From the NCBI GenBank assembly GCA_964385635.1, contig CAYLPU010000091.1, forward strand, positions 1 to 20,614: a stretch of 20,614 nt of DNA, given 5' to 3'. Below, in pieces: positions 1 to 7,400 of the stretch (its first letter is position 1; each line of letters starts with the position of its first letter). Source of the DNA: CAYLPU01 sp964385635. GTDB lineage: Bacteria; Chloroflexota; Anaerolineae; B4-G1. A program made the position numbers and the translations under genes. The notes beneath the pieces were generated by a model, which saw nothing but the letters and a program-made list of their open reading frames with translations, was not told the DNA's origin and ran no database searches.

Positions 1-113
1 AGCACCTGAAGCTTTGTCCGTCTGATTTCATTCCGCTGATGATACCAGGTAGAAATTCCAACGCCGAGTAAACCTGAAAGAAGCGATGATATTAAAATGA
101 CCATCCAATACAT
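1..113 (-). CDS. Partial small membrane protein, N-terminus only
   Basis: An open frame begins with ATG at 113 and runs off the window edge, giving about 37 residues. A GGGAG ribosome-binding site lies 8 bases upstream of the ATG. The peptide starts with a hydrophobic stretch (MYWMVILISSLLSGLLGVGI) that should form one membrane helix, followed by a basic and polar segment (YHQRNEIRRTK). It is read in the same direction as the protease gene and begins just after the attC-like palindrome, as the next gene in a cassette array would. No family is recognisable from so short a piece. Confidence 0.45.
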   Translation of the reverse strand, partial: MYWMVILISSLLSGLLGVGISTWYHQRNEIRRTKLQV

Positions 114-141
114 ATTAAAATCTCCCGTGGTTGGCATTTTC

Positions 142-221
142 ACTTAACGGTTCCGGTGTATGCGAAGTTGCGAAGTAATTTGCGTGAGGGCGAAGCCCGA
201 ACCGCATACACCGTGTTAGCC
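142..221 (-). repeat. attC-like imperfect palindrome
   Basis: Read on the minus strand, the site starts with GGCTAAC, contains the perfect 11-bp arms CGGTGTATGCG (213-203) and CGCATACACCG (164-154) around a spacer of about 38 bases, and ends with GTTAAGT. That end fits the integron core consensus GTTRRRY. Total length is 80 bp, within the usual attC range. It lies immediately 3' of the protease gene, the normal place for the attC of a cassette. The first core (GGCTAAC) does not fit RYYYAAC perfectly, so the integron reading is an inference. Confidence 0.5.
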
Positions 222-225
222 GCAG

Positions 226-1074
226 TTACACGAGATTTTTCAAGACCTCCTCTTGATATTTTTGAACATTGATACTTTTTACTGTTTCGAGAATTAGATC
301 CGCCTTCCAGACATGGCCTATCTCAAGTGATTCAGAGTCGACGATGCCTAATCTTACACCGTGGACGATTTCTTCAAGATATTTCTCTTTACCTACCATT
401 TGCATGCTTGCATAGATGCCCAGAAACTTCCGAATTCCGCCTACGGTAGTGTTCCCTTCTTCCGTTTCATACATCCCGTAAGATATCGCAAACACTGGTG
501 AGCCAGACATACCAGGAAAGGCTGATACATCAATAAGAAATAATGGCTTACCGTCGAAATCCATTTTTGGCTCGCTTGCCACGCTTCCCGTTTTCCAAAT
601 AGGTAGAGCATTTTTTTTATCATAGAATCCGTAGGGATACCCTACTAGCGTTACGTTCGTCGTGGGTCTTACCTTAAGATTTCCCTTTGCCCATTCTGCG
701 GAGACACAGTTTATTTTGCAGTCTTGGTACAATGAGGTAACTAGAGGTATAACAGCTAAATCTACCTCAGGGTAAGATGAACTTGTTATCCAAACTGGCT
801 TTCCATTTTTTGCAAACAGTGGAAAGCGAACAGTCTTAATCTTCCCAGGTTCTATCTCTGAGAGATGAAACTGAAAGGCTATGTTATCTCCAATAGGAGG
901 TTTGTTCTCCGACGGTGATGAGCCCGTCAAAACGTGAAAATTAGTAACAAGGTATAGAATTTGAAGATTTGCGTCCTGATGAGCATAAAAGAAACCAGTC
1001 CCTTGTGAGACAAGCTTATCACCTTTGGAAAGGAATATTGGTGTAGTAGAAAGAGAAATATGGTCAACTTCCAT
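226..1074 (-). CDS. Trypsin-like serine protease domain protein
   Basis: The 282-residue product has a chymotrypsin/trypsin-fold layout: a catalytic His in TNFHVLTG (H47), an Asp in PEVDLAVIPL (D105) and a Ser in FPGMSGSPVF (S190), in the usual order and spacing. There is no signal peptide or membrane segment, so it is probably cytosolic, like the trypsin-like proteins often found as accessory or defence-associated genes. Its base composition is more AT-rich than the Hdr operon, which fits acquisition by transfer. The start at 1074 is preceded by AAGGAG, with rather long spacing (11 bases). It sits between inverted copies of an attC-like repeat. Substrate and role are unknown. Confidence 0.75.
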   Translation of the reverse strand: MEVDHISLSTTPIFLSKGDKLVSQGTGFFYAHQDANLQILYLVTNFHVLTGSSPSENKPPIGDNIAFQFHLSEIEPGKIKTVRFPLFAKNGKPVWITSSSYPEVDLAVIPLVTSLYQDCKINCVSAEWAKGNLKVRPTTNVTLVGYPYGFYDKKNALPIWKTGSVASEPKMDFDGKPLFLIDVSAFPGMSGSPVFAISYGMYETEEGNTTVGGIRKFLGIYASMQMVGKEKYLEEIVHGVRLGIVDSESLEIGHVWKADLILETVKSINVQKYQEEVLKNLV

Positions 1075-1091
1075 AGTTTATCAATCTCCTT

Positions 1092-1172
1092 GTGTAATTG
1101 CGGCTAACGTGTTGTATGCGAAATTCAACTTCGCATAACCCGGAAAATTTGCGCAAATACGAAATTCGTTGT
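1092..1172. repeat. Palindromic recombination-site-like region 5' of the protease gene
   Basis: Positions 1120-1092 read on the minus strand match 203-231 on the plus strand at 25 of 29 positions, so the protease gene is flanked by imperfect inverted repeats sharing CGCATACA and GTTAGCCGCA. Next to it, GTTGTATGCGAA (1111-1122) pairs with TTCGCATAAC (1130-1139) with one bulge. ATTTGCGCAAAT and ACGAAATTCGT are further palindromes nearby. The position, between a divergent recombinase gene and the first cassette-like gene, is where an attI site or leading attC would lie. Confidence 0.45.
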
Positions 1173-1281
1173 ATCATTCCACTCGATAGAGACTCCCTTC
1201 CAACTACCGCCATTCGTTGTCCAGTATAGGGCGAATTTGTAAGAACGTCAAGTACCATTGCTGCTGAAAGGGAGGAGAGCA

Positions 1282-2154
1282 ATGCCCAAAGGTTTGTTTC
1301 AAACCGTCGAAGACCGCATGAAAGTCGAAGGGTACAGTCACAGAACGATCGAGACCTACCTGCGTGAACTGCGCAAGTTCGTCGAGTACACCGGCCCGCG
1401 CCATCCCCGCGACCCTTCGGGCTGAGCCTCAGGGCGAAGCCTCGACGCCGACGACATTCGCGCTTACCTGCTCTACCTGATCGAAGAAAAGGGCGTCTCG
1501 CGTTCGGCGGTGAACCAGGCCATCAGTGCCCTCAAATTCCTCTACGTGCGGCTCTATGGCCGAGATGATACCTTCGCCGATATCCGCCGCCCGCGCCCGG
1601 AACACAAATTGCCCCGGATTCTCTCGCGCGACGAGATCCTCCAGATCGTGCGCACCATTCAGAACCCAAAACACCGTTTGATGATCGATCTGCTCTATGC
1701 TGCCGGGCTGCGCGTTTCCGAGGTGGTGAACTTGCGCGTCCAGGACGTGAATCTGGACGAACTGACGCTCTTTGTGCGCGCCCCCCGGCCGGCCAGGGAG
1801 AGCATCAAGAGCAACAAGGACCGCATCACGATCTTCTCGGAGAGCCTACGGGACGCACTGCGCCGCCTTATGGACGGTAAACAAGCGGGGGATTGGCTTT
1901 TTCCCTCCCGTCGTGGCGGGCGATTGAGCACCCGCACGGTTCAGCAGGTCTTTGCCAGGGCGGTCAAAGAATCCGACGTGCAAAAAGAGGTTTCTTGCCA
2001 CGATCTGCGCCATTCCTTCGCCACCCACTTGCTGGAATCCGGCGTTGACATTCGTTACATCCAGGAACTTTTGGGGCACGCCCGCCTGGAGACCACGCGC
2101 ATCTACACCCGCGTGGCCAACCCTGCCCGATGCCGGATCAAAAGCCCTCTTTAG
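1282..2154 (+). pseudogene. Tyrosine recombinase (XerC/D or integron-integrase relative) with in-frame stop
   Basis: ATG at 1282 follows a strong GGAGGAG site. The frame reads an N-terminal SAM-like core-binding domain (YSHRTIETYLRELRKFVEYT), meets TGA at 1423-1425, and continues in the same frame to TAG at 2152-2154. The catalytic domain is complete: Arg in AAGLRVSEV, Lys in SNKDR, HDLRHSFATHLLE, LLGH and the nucleophile in RIYTRVANP. The stop lies inside a 27-nt insertion carrying a repeat also found in the Hdr genes; removing it joins RHPRD to LDADDIRAYL. A GTG at 1510 could start a catalytic-domain-only protein. I see no extra IntI-specific segment before HDLRH, so it may be a Xer-like recombinase. 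It is convergent with the polyferredoxin gene, and 2155-2264 holds no clear terminator. Confidence 0.8.
1414..1439 (+). repeat. Short dispersed repeat, family A, in the recombinase gene
   Basis: The 26-bp unit begins CCTTCGG, has CTCAGG in the middle and ends GCGAAG. It is a variant of the unit at 4005-4050, 5497-5518 and 9577-9598. With one flanking base it adds nine codons without shifting the frame, but in this orientation it supplies a TGA codon. Confidence 0.7.
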
Positions 2155-2264
2155 TACAGCGCAGCGTCAATGCCACTACCCTTCTCCCGGCTGTACGGCA
2201 GGACGACGATCAAGCCCCTTCCACCCCCAGACCGGATCCGGATCGGCGCAGCCACAATGACTTC

Positions 2265-3248
2265 CTATTCCTCCACCCCCAACAACGCTCTGCCGCCCGC
2301 CAGCGCCTTCAACAGGTCACGCCGCTTGAGCGCTCGTTTTCTGTCAATTTCCACCGCGCCCGCCTTGTCATCGGCCATCTTGACCAACGCCGCGATCCAC
2401 GCTGCGCTCTGCACCGGCTGGTGGCGAATGCGCCACCGCTCAACCCAGACAGGCAGTTCGTCGGCGTTGGTAACCCGCTGGTGAACCACGGTCTTAGTCA
2501 CACCTTGCGACTCAACAGTGACCTCGTATTCCTCGTATTCAGGTCTGACCGGGCACACCTGCATACATGCCCCACACTTGATGCAGTAGTAGTCGGCCAA
2601 CACCAACTTGCCCTCATCATTTTCATTGTCGCTGATATGCAACGCACGTGTGGGGCAGACGTCGGCGCAGGCCAGGCAGCCCGCGACGCACTTCTCGCTC
2701 CGCAGTTCCACCTTGCCCTGCCAGGGCTGCACCACCTGGAATGTGCCGTTGCTGGCGATCTCACACTGGCGGCAGCGGATGCAATGCTCGTCGTCCACCA
2801 GCAGCGTATCCTGCCCCTCGTCGTAACTGATGACTTCAGTCGGGCAGTTGTTTATCACAAAGTCCTTCCTGCCCCAGTCGAACCGCTCTTTGTCAAACGT
2901 CGTAGACTGGATCAAGTCCGGGAATGCTTCGTAGGTCAGCACCGGATTCTCACGCTCGCCGTTGATGGTCAGCGTAATGGCGTTCTTAGGACACATCACC
3001 TCGCACATACCGCACAGTACGCACTTGTCCGGGTCAATGTCCACCGACGGCTTTTTCGCCAGCCGCCCGTCCACGATTTCGCCCTCCACGTGGATGACGG
3101 CATCCTTGGGGCAGACCAGCGGCCCGATCTGGCAGCCCACACAGCGGTCGAGGTCCCAGGTCATGATATAGTGGCGCGTCACCATAGCGCGTTCGAGCAC
3201 GAGAGCGTGCTCGTCGGTTCTCTTCTGCGTCATTCCTCGTCCACTCAT
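2265..3248 (-). CDS. Polyferredoxin-like 4Fe-4S protein of the Hdr operon
   Basis: The 327-residue soluble protein has several ferredoxin motifs: residues 36-46 (CVGCQIGPLVCP), 76-86 (CVLCGMCEVMCP), a split set from C135P with CIRCRQC at 156-162, 187-198 (CVAGCLACADVCP) and 222-232 (CIKCGACMQVCP). It should pass electrons between the Hdr complex and a ferredoxin-level partner, much as MvhB- or FwdF-type polyferredoxins do. The first motif has Gly where the third Cys is expected. The C-terminal 80 residues are basic and lack cysteines. AGGAGG five bases before the ATG at 3248 fixes the start. It is last in the operon, 9 bases after the FrhB-like gene. Confidence 0.85.
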   Translation of the reverse strand: MSGRGMTQKRTDEHALVLERAMVTRHYIMTWDLDRCVGCQIGPLVCPKDAVIHVEGEIVDGRLAKKPSVDIDPDKCVLCGMCEVMCPKNAITLTINGERENPVLTYEAFPDLIQSTTFDKERFDWGRKDFVINNCPTEVISYDEGQDTLLVDDEHCIRCRQCEIASNGTFQVVQPWQGKVELRSEKCVAGCLACADVCPTRALHISDNENDEGKLVLADYYCIKCGACMQVCPVRPEYEEYEVTVESQGVTKTVVHQRVTNADELPVWVERWRIRHQPVQSAAWIAALVKMADDKAGAVEIDRKRALKRRDLLKALAGGRALLGVEE

Positions 3249-3257
3249 TGTTGCCTC

Positions 3258-4460
3258 CTACTCCTCGCCCACTTCCATCCACTCATCCTCGCGGAAGGTG
3301 ATCATTGGTAGTGGGTCCTCGACGCTGCGACCTGGCACGTAGTCGAACGTTTCCTGGACTTCCTGTCCGATGGCGCGGAAGACCAGTCCCACGGGCAACT
3401 CCGCCGGGCAGTCGCTGGTGCACATCCCGCAACCGATGCAAGAGAGCACCATGTGGTTGAGCCGGGTCAGATGAAAGAGCGTCGTATCGGCTGGTAGCCG
3501 GTAGGCCCCCTTACGTCGTGCCCAGTTCACGTACTGCATCGGCTCGTGATCGAAGGTGGGGCTTTTGAAGAGACAGGTCTTGCAGTAGCAGATTGGGCAG
3601 ACGGTCATGCAGTTGTGGCAGCGCACGCAGGCGGCCAAGACCCCTTCGACGCCCTCCCGCTCGAGTCGCTGGCGCATCTCGGCAAAACGCGCGTCGCGCA
3701 CTCTCGTGCGGGCCGCGACCACCTTTTCCACCACCTCGGCTCTCTTGAAACCAGGTTCTTTCTTAATAACCTGGTTTCTTTCCGCTTCCACACTATCCAT
3801 CCCCAGCTTCCCAGCCACCTCATCAGACAGGCTCACCGGTATACCGGCAGCCAAGTCCGCGCCGAAGAGTTCCAGCACGATATCGGCCTCTTCGACGTGA
3901 GGTTTCTCGCACATCTGGCACCCGTCGCGGAAGGCGTACCCTTCCTGCGGGATCAGTTCACCGCTCTGGGCAGTTGCCAGCAGCGCCGCCATATCCAATG
4001 CCACTTGCCCTGAGCCTTGTCCTGAGCTTTGTCGAAGGGCTGTCGAAGGGTTGGCCCGCATCGTATTGTAGACCGGCACGTCGTAGGTGCCCAGGCAGTC
4101 TACGCCGATGGTCACCATGTCGTTCAGGCTGGCTTGCTTGAGTTTTACCAGTTCCACCAGTGCCCGCAGTTCGCACGGGCGCAGCACCACGCCGATGCGT
4201 CCCCGTGGCTCGCGGACCGAAACTTGACCTGCGACACGCGCCGCGTTGAGTCCCATCACCGGGGCCAGCGGGTTGGCCGCGTCCAACAGGTCAGGATCGG
4301 CTACCAGTGCAGGGGTAATAGTGCCGGCGGGGGTCTCCATCGGCACCAGGAGTGCATCCACCACCTCGGCCTCCAATAACTGCCTGAGGAATCCGCGCAC
4401 GGCGGCCAGCGTATCGTTGTTCTCAACCAGTATTTTGACAGTAAAAACATCAGTTCTCAT
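3258..4460 (-). CDS. FrhB/FdhB-family iron-sulfur (flavo)protein
   Basis: The 400-residue product resembles the beta subunit family of F420-reducing hydrogenase and formate dehydrogenase. It has the segment GVVLRPCELRALVELVKL (residues 90-107), IGVDCLGTYD, and DGCQMCEKPHVEEADIVLELFG near 180-200. Two Fe-S motifs follow: CVRCHNCMTVCPICYCKTC (278-296) and CIGCGMCTSDCP (341-352). Family members bind FAD or F420 and exchange electrons with Hdr-type complexes, so this is a candidate port for an external electron carrier. Two short stretches (about 138-152 and 228-240) are encoded by family A and B repeats and look like in-frame insertions. Start at 4460 follows GGGGAG, 32 bases after the giant HdrA gene. 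Whether it uses F420, NAD(P)H or ferredoxin cannot be told from sequence. Confidence 0.8.
   Translation of the reverse strand: MRTDVFTVKILVENNDTLAAVRGFLRQLLEAEVVDALLVPMETPAGTITPALVADPDLLDAANPLAPVMGLNAARVAGQVSVREPRGRIGVVLRPCELRALVELVKLKQASLNDMVTIGVDCLGTYDVPVYNTMRANPSTALRQSSGQGSGQVALDMAALLATAQSGELIPQEGYAFRDGCQMCEKPHVEEADIVLELFGADLAAGIPVSLSDEVAGKLGMDSVEAERNQVIKKEPGFKRAEVVEKVVAARTRVRDARFAEMRQRLEREGVEGVLAACVRCHNCMTVCPICYCKTCLFKSPTFDHEPMQYVNWARRKGAYRLPADTTLFHLTRLNHMVLSCIGCGMCTSDCPAELPVGLVFRAIGQEVQETFDYVPGRSVEDPLPMITFREDEWMEVGEE
3747..3778. repeat. Palindromic repeat, family B, inside the FrhB-like gene
   Basis: Arms GAAACCAGGTT (3747-3757) and AACCTGGTTTC (3768-3778) are perfect 11-bp inverted repeats around a 10-base spacer. 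The sequence is read as part of the FrhB-like frame and encodes roughly NQVIKKEPGFKR. It resembles the palindrome at 8316-8347. Confidence 0.75.
4005..4050 (-). repeat. Nested short repeat, family A, inside the FrhB-like gene
   Basis: The 46-bp stretch holds two CCTGAGC half-units followed by two TGTCGAAGGG half-units, as if one family A unit had inserted into another. In the coding frame it encodes PSTALRQSSGQGSGQ, a low-complexity stretch unlike the rest of the protein. The frame is kept. Confidence 0.75.
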
Positions 4461-4492
4461 TGCTTCTCCCCGTCACGTTGTTCAGCAGCCTA

Positions 4493-7400
4493 TCACTCAC
4501 CAAGCGTCACTGTCATCGCATCCAACATCTTGTAAACCTGCCCTGTCCCGAACCCTTTTTGCTGGCTGGCCTTATTGGGACAGGCGGCGATGCACGCCCC
4601 GCAGCCCTGGCACAGCACCTCAATCACCTCAGCATACGTTGCCCCTGGCTCCAACACGCGGGCACCGTATGGACAGGTCTCGACGCAAAGTCCGCAGGCC
4701 GTACACAGAAGTGGATCAACACAGGCGACGATCGGCGTTGCATCCAGTTGGTCCCTGGCGAGCAGGCTGACCGCGCGCACCGCCGCGCCCTGCGCTTGTG
4801 CAATCGTCTCATCCAGGAAGTGCGGCGAGTGCGCCAATCCACACAAGTACACCCCGTCTGCTGCAAAGTCCAGCGGCCGCAACTTGACGTGCGCCTCCAG
4901 GAAGAAGCCATCCTCATTCAATGGCACCTTAAGCCGTTGGGCCAATGTCTCGTTGTCCACATTCGGCTCAATGCCAGCGCTGAGCACGACAAGATCCGCA
5001 CCAATCGTAAATGCCTCTCCCTCCGGCTGAACAACCACGTCCACCTGGAGTTTGGGAGTTTGGGAGTTTGGGAGTTTGGGAGAGTGGGCGATGGTCTTGA
5101 CCTCCGGCTTCTGATCCTTATCGTACTGCAAGAAGATCACGCCCTTCCGCCGTGCCTCGCGATAGTAGCGCTCCTTGAAACCGAAGGTGCGGATGTCGCG
5201 GTAGAGAATATACACCTGTGTGTCCGGGCTGCGCTCCTTGATCGCCAGCGCGTTCTTGATCGCCTCCGTGCAACAGATGCGGGAGCAGTAGGGGTGCTCC
5301 TCGTCGCGGGAGCCCACGCATTGAATCATCACAATGGATTGCAGATTTGCGATTTGCAGATTTTCGATTTGCGCTTCCAACTCCCGCTGCGTGATTACCC
5401 GCTCATCCTGCCCGTAGAGATACTCCTGCGGCTCGATCTGCCGTGCACCTGTCGCCACAACGGTCACGCCGTGCTGAATTTCCTCCTGCCGCCCGTCTTG
5501 TCCTGAGCCTGCCGAAGGATCGGCCAGTTTCACCATCGTGCAATACTGCCCCAGGTACCCGCCCACGTCCACGACCTCCGCGCCGGTCAGAACCGAAATG
5601 CGCGGATTGGCCGACACCGCCTCGATGGTTCGCTTCAGCAATGCCTGGGGGTCGCCATCCCCCCACACTCCCACACCCCCACACTCCGCTGGCAGCGCCG
5701 TGTAGATGTGCCGCAAATTCCCTCCCAACTCCGCCTCGCGCTCGACCAGCGTCACCTCAAATCCCTGCTCGGCGATGGAGAGCGCCGCTGTCATCCCGGC
5801 CAGCCCGCCGCCGATGACCAGCGCGCGGTGGTTCACGTCGGAGACGCCGCGATCGAGAGAACACAGTTGCTGTGACTTAGCCACTGCCATGCGCACCAAT
5901 TCTTTTGCCTTCTCCGTTGCGCTCCTATGATTGTCCCTGTGTACCCACGAGTCCTGCTCCCGGATGTTCGCCAACTGGAACAGGTGTGGGTTGAGTCCGG
6001 CTCCGCGAATCGTCTCCTGGAACAGAGGCTCGTGCGTACGCGGCGTGCACGAAGCCACCACCACCCGGTTCAGCCCGTGCTCCTCAATCAGTTCGCGAAT
6101 ACGCTCCTGCGTGTCCTGCGAACAGGTGTACAGATTTTCCTCGGCATAGACCACGTTGGGCAAACCTGTGGCATACTCGACCACCTCAGGCACGTCCACC
6201 ACAGCGCCGATGTTGATACCGCAGTGGCAGATGAAGACACCCACCCGGGGGTCCTCGTCGCTCACGTCGCGCTCTTCGGGCCAGACGCGCTCCTCCGTCA
6301 ACGTACCGCGCACGTCGGCCAGCAGCGCCGAGGCCTGAGCCGCCGCGCAGGAAGCCTCAACCACCGTCTCCGGGATGTCCTTGGGCTCGCTGAACGGTCC
6401 GGCGACAAAGATGCCGGGCCTCGTCGTCTGTCCTGGCCAGAATGAAGGCGACTCGGCGAAGCCGTATTCGTTCAACCCCACCCCTAGCCGCTCCGCCAGT
6501 TCCCGCGTGCCCTCCGGCGGCTTGAGCCCCACCGAGAGCACCACCAGGTCGAACTCTTCCTCGACGTTCTTCCCGTCGGCGGTGGCGTGCCTGACCCGCA
6601 AGTTGCCTGTGCCTGGCGCATCTGTGATCGCGCTGACCATACTGCGCACGTAGCGCACGCCGTATTCTTGTTCGGCCCGTTCGATATAACGTTCGAACCC
6701 CTTGCCGAAGGAACGGATGTCCATGTAGAAAATGGTTGGTTCGACATCGGGGGCATGCTCCTTGGCGATGATGGCTTCCTTGGTAGCATACATGCAGCAG
6801 ACCGAGGAGCAGTACCCGTGGTCACACGAGATGTCGCGGGAGCCGACGCACTGGATGAAGGCCACCTTGTGCGGGTGCTCCCTGTCGGACGGGCGCTGCA
6901 CTACGCCGCCCCACGGCCCAGAGGCCGAGAGCATACGCTCGAACTCGATGCTGGTGACGACGTTGGGCAGTCGTCCATATCCTAACTCGGGCCGGATGTC
7001 GCCGGGCATCGTCTCCAGCCCCGGCACCAGCAGGACCACGCCCACGTTCAGTTCGATGACCTCCTCGCGCATATCGTGGTCAATGCAATGCTTCTGGCAG
7101 GCATAGACGCATTGATTGCACTCGGAGCAGACGCCACACTGCAAGCAGCGTTTCGCTTCGGCGATGGCCTGTTCCTCGGTCATCGGCCCACAGACCTCAC
7201 ACAGGCTGTGGACGCGCTCGTCCGGCGACACTTCCAGAGTGCAGGCGCGGACGCCTTCCACGATCTGCCCGGCGGCCCGCTTGCGGGCGATGTCCTCCTC
7301 GGTCAACTCGGCTACCGGTAGTTGGGGCTCTGGGCCGGGCATTGGCTCGCCCCGCAGGTAGGCATCCATCGCCCGCGCGGCCTTGTGCCCGGCGCCGATG

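Noticed and set aside
1423..1425. Second possible selenocysteine codon in the recombinase
   Set aside because: The TGA lies within an inserted repeat rather than at a conserved Cys, and tyrosine recombinases are not known selenoproteins.
2130..3311. Long plus-strand open frame of 393 codons
   Set aside because: It lies antisense to the polyferredoxin gene, whose cysteine motifs are unmistakable; the product is His/Arg-rich without any known motif.
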